Source of the DNA: Cymodocea nodosa
Taxonomy: Eukaryota > Streptophyta > Magnoliopsida > Alismatales > Cymodoceaceae
Assembly (NCBI GenBank): GCA_036874045.1
Contig: CM072338.1
Coordinates: 15,336,501 to 15,400,500 of the forward strand
DNA: 64,000 bases
Direction of reading: 5' to 3'
How positions within the stretch are numbered: position 1 is the stretch's first letter; each line of letters opens with the position of its first letter. Shown one piece after another: positions 25,323-38,400 of this stretch. A program made the position numbers and the translations under genes. The notes under the pieces were generated by a model. That model worked only from the letters and a program-made list of their open reading frames with translations, made no database searches and was not told the DNA's origin.

Positions 25323-25328
25323 AATAAA
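25323..25328 (+). terminator. Likely poly(A) signal of the WIT gene
   Basis: AATAAA 86 bases after the stop codon at 25237. A second AATAAA lies near 25494. Confidence 0.5.
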
Positions 25329-25329
25329 G

Positions 25330-26983
25330 TTCGTAAGCTGTATATTACATTTGAGCAAAGGTGTGTAATCATCGTGTCCTAATTTGAAATATGCAGAAAT
25401 CAATTCTAGAAAATTTCTAGACCAACATAGACTTGATTTTTGTCAATTACTCGATGGCTAGTCCTGTTGTCTCATTTTGAATGTTGGAGCGTAATAAAAC
25501 GAGTTTCATGTTAGTTATTATGACTCAGTAATGACCAAGCTGGAATGTTCTTTGATGCTCATAATGTTTCTGTTTGAATTCAAATTTAGGGGGTCTGTTT
25601 CTGTAAAAGAATTGGTAGGAAAAGTTAAAGAAAATTGATAGGAATTAAAAATTATGTGAAAGTAATTTTTATGAAAAATTTTATGGTACTTAACGTCCTT
25701 CTCATAAAAAACAACAACATTTTTAGTAGTTATAAGAATTCATTTTTTAATTTAAAATTTACCATTCATGTATTTTAATTAATGGTTAAGATGAAAGTAT
25801 CGTATGTACCCATAGACTCTCCCATTTTTTATTGATCAACTTTTTTGTTTTTTATGTTTGTAGAAATGTCAGATATTTAACTTAATGTCATTAGGAATTT
25901 TATTTCCATTGTGGTATTATTCTAACAATGTCCATTTAGAAATTCGGAAGAAATTAAAAGTTGGGTATTTGTATATATTGTCGTTTGAATGCATTTACAC
26001 TAGATTATGTGGTTTCCTTAGCGTACGAATTGTTTTATCTATGTCAGGTTTGATCTATATTAGCAACTGTAACTTTTATTATCGTTATTGTATGTTTCGA
26101 TCATTCACCTTGATTTTTTTTGAAGTGTCAGGAATGTTTTTACTTGTGACAATGCTTCTTCCTTCAGCATCTTACTAGTGTCATGGGTTTCCTCTTCATC
26201 AATGGCCAAAACCAATCAAAGGTTTTTGTTCTCCGTGACTCCAGGTTCATGAGATCAACAATAGAAAGTGAAACTGACATCATTCTACCTATTGAAAAGC
26301 TAAATGAAAAAAATCAGTCACAGCATTTTCCTTGCCAATGGAAATTACAAGTCAGTGTGACATCATGTGACTGTTAGAGATGAGTACTACAAATAATTTA
26401 AGGAAATTTTATTTTTGCAACAATAACTTTGATATTGAAAAATTCACCAAAAAAATTGATGATCCAATTGTATATAATAATTAAAAATTATTCCCAAATG
26501 CTTGGTCAACAGGTTCCATTTTTCTGCATGTATAGTGGACAACCAGTTGACCACATACAACTATGATTGTTTTGACATCTGAAATGGTGATCATCATTCC
26601 TGACTATGTAGATATGTCCTGCCTTGAAACAAAAATACAGAAAAACTGGCCTGATCTTTAGGTGCCATGTCAAAATGTTGATATTGTTTCCATCCATCAT
26701 GAACCTGAACTCGAAATCATTCACATTTCTGTTTATTGGATACCTTTTGTTCCCATGGACAAATGGTGTCGGTTTGATTTATGCTCCCTGGTGCCATAGT
26801 TGTTACTGTCTGCATTCACTCAACAATGGTATAGTCGTCTCTTCATGGTTGTGGAGAGATAGATATTAGGGGGCCCTTAAGTCAGTGGACATCAAAAGAA
26901 AAGAAAAGAAAAGAAAAGATGTTGATATCGACCTCTATTGTGATGGATAATGGACAGAGCACTGCATTTTCCTTGGAAGGAAA
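25330..26983. other. Intergenic region between convergent WIT and PPR genes
   Basis: No coding region supported. It must hold the 3' UTRs of both genes. An (AAAAG)5 microsatellite lies at 26894-26918. Confidence 0.5.
26894..26918. repeat. (AAAAG)5 microsatellite
   Basis: Five perfect AAAAG units, about 65 bases downstream of the PPR stop codon. Confidence 0.9.
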
Positions 26984-29728
26984 TCACTGCTGGTCCTCAT
27001 TTCTGATTACATGTTTGTCTGTGTTATGTACTTGCCCATTTTCCTCGTCTACCAAAAAGTCTATTTCGTTTCTGTGACCTGCCCATCTCATGTCTTGAAG
27101 CAGCAGTGCAAGTTCCTCATATATTTCAACACATCTGGGATGAGCCTTGTCTCCCACAAGAAATGTATGCACTTCATTCTTTACTTCAATCCAACTACAA
27201 CCCGGTTCTTTCTTCAGATTATGTTCCCTCATTGTCCGACGCATTTTCGAAACTTCCGCCCAACGTCCCGATTCGGCGTAGATATTTGATAGAAGTATGT
27301 AGGCAGCTGGATCATCTGCTTCTAGCTGCAAGATAGAACTGGCTGCTAACTCTGCCACCTCCATATTTTTATGAATCTGGCAGGCACTGAGAAGAGTTCT
27401 CCATAAGACAGCATCTGCCTCAAATGGCATGTCGTTGATAAGCTTTAAGGCTTCATGAATGCAGCCTGAACGTCCAAGTATATCTACCATGCATGAGTAA
27501 TGCTCAAGCTGTGGGTCTAACCCATAATCATGAAGCATCGAATGGAAGTAAAGTTTCCCTTCTTCAGACAACCCCATGTATCCGCAGGCTCGAAGAACCG
27601 CTACAAAAGTTGCATTGTTTGGTCTGAGCTTCTCTTCTCTCATCCTGTTGAATAGCTCGATGGCTTTCTCTCCCAAGCCATGTTGGGCATAGCCTGAGAT
27701 CATTGCATTCCAGGACACACAGTCTCGCTCTGGCATCTTCTCAAAAATCAGAAAGGATTCCTCCATGTTGCCACACTTGGAGTACATGTCGACAAGGGTG
27801 CTTGATATGAACACGTCCCCCTGTAATCGTTGTTTGATTATCTGAGCGTGAACTTGCCTTCCAAGTTCAATGGTGGATAAATCAGCACATGTATCAAGAA
27901 TGGCAGCGTAAGTGAAGTTATCAGGCTTCAAACCCACATCCAACATTTTGGAAAACAACTTCTGGGATTCCTCGCTCTGTTTCTGTGAAGAAAACCCTGA
28001 TATCATGGCATTCCAAGAGACATTTGTTCGTTCCTCTATTCTTTCATGAATCTCATGCGCTACATCCATCAGCCCACATTTGCAGTACATGTCGACAAGT
28101 GCGGTTCCCATGAATGAATCAAGACCTGGCCCATGATACTTGATGATTCTGCCATGAATCTTCGTTCCAAAGTCCAGAGACGACAGTGCTCCACATGCCT
28201 TGAGAACACTTCCAAAGGTGAAAACATCTGGTTTTATCCTGTAATATAGCTGCATCCGATCATAACATAGAAGCGTATCTTCGTAATCACCGTTTTGCTC
28301 GAAAGCGGTGATCATAGCATTCCACGAAACCACATCTGTTCTGTCCATCTCATTGAAGATTCCACAAGCCTCAGTCAGAGCTCTACATTTTCCATACATA
28401 TCCAACGCTGCATTGGCGACAGAGACATTTGAATGCAAATTTTTCTTGACGGAGATGCCATGCATTTGCAAGCCTTCCAGATAACGTGCACTACCTGCGC
28501 AAGCACTGAAAGCACCTGACAAGCTTGTTTCGTCCAAACCAATCCCAGAGTTATTCATCAGCTGAACCAGTTTAACTGCTTCCAAGCATTTATCATTTCG
28601 GGTAAGCCCAACCACCATGGCATTCCAAGACTGCAGGCTACGCGCCGGTAGCGATTGGAATATCTCTGTGGCATCTTCCACCCTGCTGTGTTTCATGTAC
28701 GTGTCCAGCACGGCTGTTCCAACAATGGTATCAGAGCTGAAGTTTCTCTTTAAAGCATGTGAATGGACCTGCGTACCCAACTCCAGCAACGACCACTGCG
28801 CACAAGCCCTTAAAATGCTTGCGTAAGCCGACTGACTGATGCCTACCCCTGCACGTTGCATGTGTTTGAACAACTGCACACCAACTGGGAGGCACTCATT
28901 CTGTATGCACCCTGCGATGATTGCACTCCAGGAAACCCAGTTTCTGTTAGGCATTTCATGGAACACTCGAAGTGCGTCGTCCAGAAATTTGCATTTTGCG
29001 TACATATCAAGCAGAGCACAGCCCGTCACCACATCAACGTCCAAGCCCATATGTGTGCTCAACCCGTGCATCTGAACACCCGGACGGCAATCCTCCGAAG
29101 CCGAGCATGCATTGAGACCGATAGCAAAGCTCGCAAAGTCACGGCACACACCATCGTCGCACCCCATGCGCAGGAAGACGTTCAAGGCTTCAAACGGTTG
29201 ACCGTTCCGCAAGAACCCCGACATAAGCGAATTCCATGACACGGCATCTCTGGCCGGCATGGTGTGGAAGAAGGACGTGGCAGCCCCCATGGAGCCAACA
29301 TCGGCACAGCCGGTTATCATGGCGTTCCACGACACGACATCCCTGTGGGGAAATCGATCGAACACATTGCGGGCGTACTCTAGGCACGAGCAGGTGACGT
29401 ACATGTGGATCAAGCAGTTGACGACGAAGGTGGTGGCTGTGAAACCCGAAGATATCATGTGGGCGTGTGCCTGTTTGCCGGGATCGAGGCATTTCCGGCT
29501 GGAGCATTCTTGGAAGATGGAGGAGAAGTTGGTCTTCTTCTTCTTCTTCCTGTTGCTGTCGCAAATGCTTGAGAATGGCAGGTCCGAGATGGAGATGGCA
29601 TTGGTGGTGTGACGTGTTGTGGACGGAAGAAGAACACAGAGGAGACGTCTTCTGTTGAGAAGATGAGGAAGGAGGTAAGGAGGGAGGAACCGGCATGGTT
29701 GGAAGACCCACATTAGCAGCAACGCCAT
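26984..29728 (-). CDS. MEF13: PLS-class pentatricopeptide repeat protein, E type, probable MEF13 orthologue
   Basis: An intact intronless frame of 914 residues, usual for plant PPR genes. After an Arg-rich, Ser-rich N-terminus suited to mitochondrial import, about residues 65-800 are tandem P, L and S PPR motifs (repeated VVSWNAMI, LVDMYSKCG, GxQVHA patterns). The end has E and E2 motifs (EPGCSWIEVKNEVHTFLVGD, HPRCVEIYEEL) but no DYW deaminase domain; it stops soon after. Such proteins bind organellar RNA and guide C-to-U editing, with a DYW partner supplying catalysis. Motif order and phrases such as GKQAHAHMI.SGF.TTFV.NCL and EADAVLWRTLLSAC match my knowledge of Arabidopsis At3g02330 (MEF13). 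The start ATG at 29726-29728 is the first in frame. Orthology, and therefore the target sites, are inference. Confidence 0.93.
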   Translation of the reverse strand: MALLLMWVFQPCRFLPPYLLPHLLNRRRLLCVLLPSTTRHTTNAISISDLPFSSICDSNRKKKKKTNFSSIFQECSSRKCLDPGKQAHAHMISSGFTATTFVVNCLIHMYVTCSCLEYARNVFDRFPHRDVVSWNAMITGCADVGSMGAATSFFHTMPARDAVSWNSLMSGFLRNGQPFEALNVFLRMGCDDGVCRDFASFAIGLNACSASEDCRPGVQMHGLSTHMGLDVDVVTGCALLDMYAKCKFLDDALRVFHEMPNRNWVSWSAIIAGCIQNECLPVGVQLFKHMQRAGVGISQSAYASILRACAQWSLLELGTQVHSHALKRNFSSDTIVGTAVLDTYMKHSRVEDATEIFQSLPARSLQSWNAMVVGLTRNDKCLEAVKLVQLMNNSGIGLDETSLSGAFSACAGSARYLEGLQMHGISVKKNLHSNVSVANAALDMYGKCRALTEACGIFNEMDRTDVVSWNAMITAFEQNGDYEDTLLCYDRMQLYYRIKPDVFTFGSVLKACGALSSLDFGTKIHGRIIKYHGPGLDSFMGTALVDMYCKCGLMDVAHEIHERIEERTNVSWNAMISGFSSQKQSEESQKLFSKMLDVGLKPDNFTYAAILDTCADLSTIELGRQVHAQIIKQRLQGDVFISSTLVDMYSKCGNMEESFLIFEKMPERDCVSWNAMISGYAQHGLGEKAIELFNRMREEKLRPNNATFVAVLRACGYMGLSEEGKLYFHSMLHDYGLDPQLEHYSCMVDILGRSGCIHEALKLINDMPFEADAVLWRTLLSACQIHKNMEVAELAASSILQLEADDPAAYILLSNIYAESGRWAEVSKMRRTMREHNLKKEPGCSWIEVKNEVHTFLVGDKAHPRCVEIYEELALLLQDMRWAGHRNEIDFLVDEENGQVHNTDKHVIRNEDQQ

Positions 29729-32406
29729 GAGCCACCAACCACATCGCCCATGTTTCTCATCCTCTTCTCAAGTTCTTCTTCTCTCCAACAGACCCCAGCC
29801 ACCTCCATCATCAACACCCTCTCACTGTAGTATCCAGAGAAGTCGCTTGTCGTCGATGTCTACCGATCATGGCCAAGCCCGCCTTCAAGTCTGTCACCAA
29901 TTCAGGCTTGTCATTGTAAAATTTTTACTTAAGATCAATTGATAAACAATATAGATATATATATATATATAGAAGGTTAGATTCTATTTCTTTTGTATTC
30001 TATGTGAGATTTTTCTTAACCTTTTCTCTTAATTATGATTTATTTTATATACTTGCAAGTATTTACAGTTAGATAGATGTATGTGAATCTATTTTAATAT
30101 CATGTGAGATTTTAAACTTAAAATCAATTAATAAAGAATAGAGAAAGTCAACATATATAAGCTTATATCTTATCTCTTTTTGTTTTTTATGCAAGATGAG
30201 AATGTATTAAATAAAAAACTCTATTTGCGAAATCATGGTTGAGGAAATATCTAGATCCAAAAAGGAGCTAACACATAAAAAGGCTCTAACACAAAATAAC
30301 AACAAAAGAAAATAAAGCTCCAAGCATACAGAAGGACAAGAGGGGGACTTTCATATATGAAACATGGCCTCCATCTTCATCCTGGTAAAGCCCATCTCCT
30401 GGCTGCAATGGAATCATAGGCCATGCCAAAATGCCAAGCATTATATTAACCTTAATTCCAAGCAAATTGAAACCTCTAACAAAATTGTATGGAATGCTGT
30501 TTTACTAAAGTAGGTAGATTTAAGGATACCTTTTCAAATTGATAAATGTATATGTTTCCAAATCTTAATCATTCAATGCAACCATATTTTCATTTTTTTT
30601 TTAATAAATGAAATATATTCTCCATAAGCCCCCCAAAAGGGAGGTCAAAGGTAAAACATATTTTCAGTTTTTATTTTCTTTTTTCTTAAGCTTGTGTTTG
30701 TTTTCTCTTCACTGTCCAGTCACAAACAACTAAATAGTGATTTATTGACATGAAGTATACAAACCAAAGGACAAATTATTTATCAATCATTGGTAAGTTT
30801 CTTGATACCATGGAATACATGAAAAATTTGAAAATTTTAGTTGAGGAAGTAGCATTTTGTTAGAAAAAATGGATGCATTGTGAGGTAATAATATTGTGAG
30901 GATAATTATTTTTGTTACTTTCTTAAAAATTATTGCAAGGACATGGCGTCATGAAAAAGATTTAATGGTCTTCCACCATGCAAAGTCCTCACCAAGTTAT
31001 TTAGGGAAACAATGTAAGGAAATTGCAAGAATATTTTTCCTTGTAAAAACTATTTTTCAATTGTTTACACATCACAAGAAACAATAATCTCAATCACATC
31101 TTTTTTATTGCAAAAATGAAACAAAAAATATTAAATAAAAGAGGGCTCAACTACTCAAGGTGGGTTCTTTCACTTTGAGCTAATTTAATATGTGAATTCT
31201 AAAACCATATCAACTACTTGAGCAATTAAATATAAATTTTAGGTAACTTTTGCAGTCAATGAAACATTAGGATGACCTCACATGTCATACAATAAGGATA
31301 CAAAATTGAATATGAAAAAACTCTTATTCCTCTAACAATAAATTTATTGTCTATCCAATATACAAAACTTAGGTCTCAAGTTGTTCACCATCCATAACTC
31401 AAGGAAAACAATGCTACAATGGCATTAATCTCCCCAATTATCTTAACATCAACTTGTAAGGCTCGTCAATGACAATGGTCATGATGATCTACATTCTGGT
31501 TGCAATCTTACCATGCTTATGAAGTTGACATTGGCACATAATAAACCATTCAATGTTTACTGTGAGATCATCAACACCTCCATTCCATCATCAAATACTA
31601 GTGAACCAACCCCCAAGATACCTAACAAGTTCTAGGATTTCAGTGAGATTATGAACTCAAGAGAACGGGAGAACAAAAGCATAACAAGCAGTTAAAATTC
31701 TACCAGATGATCTACTTGTACTCATTTAGGAGAGAGGAGACATTCAAAAGGTATAGAAACTCATTCCACACTCCTTGCATTTATGTGAACATGAGTACAA
31801 ACAAGAACGAACAGAACCAATAAATATTAGTCCTAGAGGAAAATAATTGATGAAGCTGGTGAAGAGAGATCATTGTGTTGATGGATGTGAGGAAAATGAA
31901 GAATAGGATACGAACATTTAATGGTTGTTATTTGTACAAAGATGATGCACAAAATGAGAATGCAAAAAATAAGGAACCTTGTTTTTAACAATTACACAAG
32001 AATTTAAGATAATCCCTACAAAACATTTTTGCAAACATGCAATAGTCATCAACTAGCCATGCAACATGCTGACAGAAGACAAGAAGACGAGAATCTTTGA
32101 TTAAGATAGAATTGAACGATCAATTCCATTTATCCTACGAAATCTTCTTTCCACTGCGGCACAGGTATGGTAGTACAGGCAGGACGTTGCCACCTGGCCC
32201 TTCAAGATATCTTCAGTATAGATATGTCAATTGAATCGTACACTGTTGACTTACAAAGAATAAGATACATTTTTTATTTCTATAAAAATGTTTAAGTTGA
32301 TAAGATAATAAAAAAATATCATTGCCTGTTTGACTACCCAGCTCGATTGGTTGGGTTGACGCTAACCTCCATATCTGCCTTCCATAATCTGCTCTAGGAT
32401 ATTCTC
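29729..32406. other. Intergenic region
   Basis: Holds the PPR gene's promoter and leader (CT-rich, about 29730-29890) and, at the right, the 3' UTR of the Ctf4-like gene (a TTTATT, i.e. AATAAA on the - strand, at about 32273). A (TA)n run sits at about 29950-29972. Stretches at 30180-30380 and 30590-30650 look like retroposon tails, but no domain can be read. A 63-residue frame at 30896 has no support. Confidence 0.5.
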
Positions 32407-35400
32407 TCAAACTTTCATCTTTTTATTGATTCCTCCCTTTTTTTCATCGTTGACCTTGTTCAATCTTTTGAGAGAGTCAAAAAGAGAGGTCTTCTCTTGA
32501 TTGTTTGAAACCTTGGCAAATGGATTCACCAACGGCCCAAGTTGTGGCTGATTATTTGATTCCATCGACTTACCACTACTTGCAAGTTTACATTCGTCTG
32601 TCCTCTTTACTTTATGCTTTTCCATTTCACTGGAGATTCTAGAAGGCTCTTTCTTCTGGTTGACCAGTTTAGGTTTTACTTCCGCCTTCTCTACCATTGA
32701 GGTTATACAAGGTGCTTTTTCCTGCTCTACCATTTTGGACTTATCTTCCACTTTTTCTTGCTTGGAGAACATAGAAGAGTTTGGTCTTGCTGTTGGCTGT
32801 GGAACGGGTTGGAACTGTGGCAGAAGTAATGGTAGAGTTGGTACTGAAGAAGAGTTCATCCCAGTTGCTGCCGGCATTGCATTTTCACTTAACAACCTTT
32901 CCTGCAAGCAAGCACAATGGTAAGAGCCAACAACCATCAAGGAGTTGGTGAACACATGACAAATATTTGACAGAAAAAATGACATTGAACAGAGGTTTTG
33001 GGCTTAAACTATTACCTCCAGCATGGAATTGAATATCTCTGCCAAGATGGGCAACTTCAAACCCGTGGCGAGTTTTATTGCACACTTGACAGATTTTTTT
33101 AATGATAGCAACTTAGCAAGCTCAGTAGCTCTGACAAGTTTATCACCTAAAAGAGTCATAATCAAGTAGAGTAAGATCCTAATAATTTGGCAACCGCACA
33201 CTCAACTAAGATTGTGAGATACTAATAAGTTGTTACCATTGCAACACTGGGCAATTAGCTTCAAGATGCACCGATCACGAGCAGCTTCCAGGTCAAATAA
33301 CTCATCATCAAGATTGGTGGTTTCCAGTCCAGAAGCTATCATTTCTACATTTTTCATCTGAAGCTGTTGGACACGAATATCCAGGTTCTTTTATTAGGGA
33401 ACCAACAGATAATAAGTAAAATATACATGTACAAACAGACATGTGAGATATGCAGGTCACAAACGGCAAGCTCGTTTTCAAGATCACCAGCACCAAGATC
33501 AGAAGATGCAAGAGGAAGAGAAAGGTTAAATAGTGTGAGAATTGGCCTAGGCATCACCTGCAAAAAGAAAAGTTATAATTTTGCCCGAGATGCAGTTCAG
33601 CAGATGCAACAATGCAGCCTACCGTTGGATATAAATCAGGAGGCTTGCACACTACACAAAATATCTTGCTTGCATTCAGACCAACCACCCAAAAGTTTTC
33701 TTCTTCTGACTGCCTAACCTTGTCCACACTGCAAATTAGAAAGTAATTAATTAATTAGTGCATCTCATTATTAAAGGTTTGTAGAGTAACACAATAACCA
33801 ATAAAAATTGTAAGGTTATATGCATGGGTGAGAATACCTGAAGAGTGGAAGCCAACATCCTCCAAAGTGGTCTGAGAACACTCTCAGAACACCCTAAATG
33901 TTTACAAATAATTAAGTGCATCAAAATAACATGAAAAGGATGCAATAAGAGATATTAATGACAGATAGGAATATCATCAGACCTTAGAATCGAATGCACT
34001 TAGTAGTCCTTCTTCACTGAAACCAAACCATGACAGACAAGAACCAGGGGTCAAAGGAAGATGACAGCTGATAGGTAAAGTCCCAGTAGATAAATTAAAA
34101 ACTTTCACTTCAAGCATCTGCAGTTAAGGCATTTACCTTATTTTAAAATCAAATCATATAAAAGCTTCAAAATGCTAGAAGGCATATCATACATTACTAA
34201 TATTTTTAATAGCTTCCTCGATACTTCACTGATTATAGTTTTCATAATTGCTACTTGAGTTTGTCAATGTACTAAAACATGAGCAATTTGAGTTGCAAGT
34301 ATATTATGACAATAGATACCTGTTCCCCAGAGTAAAGGCAGTCAGAAGCATGGGTAACAACAGCTACTCTATCCTTGAAACCTGCTGCAGTCACAACTGC
34401 TCCATGAAGTGACAAAATGTATTTCTGCAATATATTTGTTCCGTAAAATCCATTAATCTAGTGTAAAAAACAAGAAACATAAAGCGAGATTGTTAGAATA
34501 AATAATGTAATAGGTATTTGTGTATTGTGGCTTTAATCCTACATTGTTCAAATGTCTTGTCCTTCTTATGTAACCTCTACAAATAGACGTCTTATATTTG
34601 TTTATAACTAACAATTCCTTTCCACCATTCCTTGTGTTCCAACATAATAGCAAGAAGCTTGAGAATCCAAAAAAGTGAAAAATTTAGGTAGGGAGGAGGA
34701 AAACCTTAGCCATCACCCTCCTCCCAATCATCACTACCATCCAAGTTGTCCACTCCAACCACCATCTGCTCCAGCACTACCTGCCACCATTGTCCCACCC
34801 TTGTGCCACCAATTTCTGCTGCCAACCAAGGGTTTTGATCAGCCTACCCATCCCAATAACATCACCTACACCCTCTCCCTCCCCTTTCTTCCACCTACAC
34901 TAATGTTAGGGTTTCTCAAAACCCTCTTTGTTGTCCCCTTCTCTACCTGGAAGCCAGTCCATGTCTCTAGACTGAGCTTCCATTCCTTCCCTTCCCCCTC
35001 CTGTGAGATATTCTAGTTTAGATCTACCTCAAGACTTTTCCTTTCTCTTGAAGCCATGTTTTTCTCCTTTTGTCAGCATCACTCAACCATTCCCACATTC
35101 TGTTTGTTGCCAACCTATCTAGAAAACCTCACCTTGACATTGCCGCACATCATTGATGACTCCAACATTTCTATCTGTCAACTCTACTAGCTTTGCCAAT
35201 GCTACCATTGCTTGCACCCATTAGGGTTGTAAACAGATCAGTTACAAATGAAGGGGGAGAAGAAAATAAAAGAAAAGAAAGGAAGAAAAGGAAAGAAGAA
35301 AAGAAGAAAAAAGGAGGAAAGAGGGGGAAGAAGGAAAAAAAAGGAGAGGATGAAGAAGAGGGAGAAAAAAAGAAAAAAGGAAAAAAAAAAACGAGAAGAA

Positions 35401-38400
35401 AAAAAGATAGAAAAAGAAAAATGTTAAATACTTCATTATCAATCTCCAATTAAATTAGTTATATTTTTCTCATGTGAGTATCGATGTTGTCGTAGGTTGC
35501 TCTTTCAAAGTTTGTATGCTCTCCATAAGATCTGAAGTTTGTAAAATACTTAAGTAACAATCCACACTTTATTGAGTGATTAATGATATTTGTATTAGTA
35601 TTGTAAGAATATATATCTACAAGTCTTTTAATATGTGTACATTTACTTATATTGGCTAAGTATAATAATGTCAACAAATTAGTGTTCACACTTATTTTAG
35701 TGTGGTCAACTAAGGTTTGACCATTTTCTTGCTTACACAACATTGCTACTATTTTTAGTTATGTCTGTTTACAATGAATCTTCTTGTTTATTTGTTCTCA
35801 TTTGTTTATGTATGAGTTTGTTGCAAGTTGGATGCTCCAACTTGAAGAGGTGTTAGAATAAATGATATATTAGGTTATTGTGTTGTGGGTTTGGTCCCAC
35901 ATTGTTTAAATATGTTTTGTTCTTCTTACGTAACCTCTATAAATAAGGGTCTTATATTTGTTTATAAATAACAATTCACTTCTATGATTTCTTATGTTCC
36001 AACAAAGATAAGATGGGAGATCCTTCAAGAAAGATGGATGCTCAATGTTGAATTAATAAGTTGGGATTGGGTATACTACAAACTAATAGCAAATACAAAA
36101 AAGAAATGAATTAATATATAATAAAATTCAATAAACTATTTAGAAAAACTTCTCATTGATGAAAAATCTACCACAATACACTACTAGAACTTCTAATAAG
36201 GAGTTAAATATAACAACATGAAAAGGTTCACACAAAATAAATTCATCAGACTATGAGAGAACAAAAAACTCATTAATGTCTCATAAAACAAAAAATGCAG
36301 TCGAATATGTATTTAAAACTTGAATGTTATTACAAGCAAAAATTTAGGATGATAAGATTGAATTATTTAAGAAACTTAAGATCTATGAAAATATAAAATC
36401 AGAGCAAACCTGCAAACCACCCTCTGTGAAAATTCTGAGGAAGTTAAGATCTGTAACTGCAGCAATCCAACCTGTACCAAGAGTCACGACCTTCACCTCC
36501 TCAGCTTCAAAGCGCATAGACCACTAATTTTAAAAAAGAACTTTCCGTTAAACTTCAAATATTCTGCTCAAGGTGAAAAGTATAATCAGCAATATATTTC
36601 TGAATTTTACCTACAACAGAAATGTTGGATTAACAATTCAGCAAAAAAAATAAAATGGACCTACCTCACTGTTATTGGCCCAGCTACCAAAAGGGCGATA
36701 CATGAGGGTACTAGTCTTTTTCTCACCCTTGCCTGGATTTGCAAAGACACTCCCCGTTTCACTTAATGAAGCCATGGTAAAACCAAAGTAGTCTGTCATA
36801 GAAGGAACCCTGGAACCCTTTCCAGTGTCATGAAAGTCAACCTGCATAATGTATACATCCGTGAGAAGCCACACATTAATAAAAAACAGTTAAAAATGGT
36901 ATAACTATCATTGTTCGCTGGAGAATTAGCCAAAAAAGAGCATCTTTCTATAATGCATGCATGAAACTTTTAGATACCTCTATGTGTGAATATCCCTCGT
37001 TTTCTAAGGTTGTTATGGTTCCCACCATGTTAAAGCAAAGGAAATGGCGTTTTCCGTACTGTGCAGGAGTCGAGCATGGCTGAAATGCCTCTTGCATCTT
37101 TGGCTTTCCATGTTTCACTTGTTTGTCAACCCTCTCTTTGCCTTTGCTACGGGCCTTTCCTTCATCATGCTTATCACTCTTGTGAGACTCAATCTGACGA
37201 AGCAGATCATCCTGACCATCACTGTCATCATCATCCAAATATTTTTCACCAGGCATAAATTGTTTCTGTCTTTTCTTTCTGCTAATTGGAGCTGATCCAC
37301 CAAAATCATCTCCACCACTGTTATCCGAACTAAAGGAATTATTAGCATCTTCTTCCTCCTCTTCATCATTGAATAATGAAAGCCCAGAAGTCTTCTTCAA
37401 CTGTAAGTCGGGAGCACCATCTGTAGGGGACTTCATACATGTTGGAACCGGGTTATCCCACACACCAAACCTGCCCATGACATCAATAACAGCTAAGGCA
37501 TTGCCATTGGGCTTCCATGACAAACACGAAATACTGTTGTCAAACTTCTGCCGCTCAATATCCTGCCTTAGATCAATATCCCAAATCAAAATCTGCTTAT
37601 CAAGGCTTGAAGTCGCCATGTACTTTCCATTCGGTGACCACGCCATGAAGCACACTCTTCTCTCGTGCTCACCTTTCAAAGAGAACATCTTCTCCGCAGT
37701 ATCCCTATCGTACATAACCACGTCATTCCTCAACCCCGGAACAGACAAAATCTCCCCATCGGGGCTCCAGCAAAGCACGTTAGAAATCGAACCATCTGAG
37801 CCACAGTCGGGCGCAACCGCCTTGAGGGTATGCAGCTGCTTCCCGGAAGATAGTTCCCAGAATATCACGGTACCGTTACCATCTACAGAAGCCAAGTACT
37901 CGTTGTTGGGGTCGAAGGACAGGCCGGTGACAACGCCCTTGTGGCCCTTGAGCACCTTAGCGATGGAGCTGTCGATGGTCGCAATCAGCTTGATGCCGTC
38001 GTCATCACCGGCTGCAGCCAACAAACTACCAGATTTGTTGAACGCAAGCGAGCGTATGGGCAACGTGAATCTGGTGACATTGCTCTGGAATTCTCCACCT
38101 GAAAACCAAATGGAAACGCCAACAGATGGTCACTGCCATAAGAAACAACACGAAAACCAATAAACAAAGATCGAATCATTGGGTGCGAAGAAAGGGAGAG
38201 AAAAGATAGAATCTTGCTTACTGGGGAAGTCGTGGAGCTTCACACAGTGGTCGACCGAGCCGGAAGCGAGGCAGAGGGAATCAGGGCTGAGGGCGAGGCA
38301 GGTAACGCCGTCCTTGTGGTAGCGGAGGGCCCTGGGGGGAGGAGCATTCTTGAAGGAGGGCTGGTGGGACACGTCGTGGATGAGTACCGACAAGTCGTTG

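Larger units (their letters stand above)
34491..36004 (+). mobile_element. Non-autonomous LTR element (TRIM/LARD-like) in intron 4 of the Ctf4-like gene
   Basis: 1514 bp with two 154-bp LTRs (34491-34644 and 35851-36004), both TGTTAGAATAAAT...GTTCCAACA. They are flanked by gagat (34486-34490) and aagat (36005-36009), a 5-bp duplication with one change. The 1206-bp interior has no gag or pol; it holds a CT-rich stretch, a long purine run (about 35245-35428) and a polypurine tract (35845-35850). The primer-binding site is unclear. The LTRs differ at many positions, so it is old. It lies antisense to the gene and is removed with the intron. Confidence 0.88.

Noticed and set aside
28617-29942. 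Several + strand frames opposite the PPR gene and over its leader
   Set aside because: Shadows of the intact - strand PPR frame or of its 5' region.
35171-35453. Lys/Glu-rich and Phe/Ser-rich frames
   Set aside because: Translation of a purine run; not a protein.
37044-38163. + strand frames including one of 264 codons
   Set aside because: Antisense shadows of Ctf4 exon 2.
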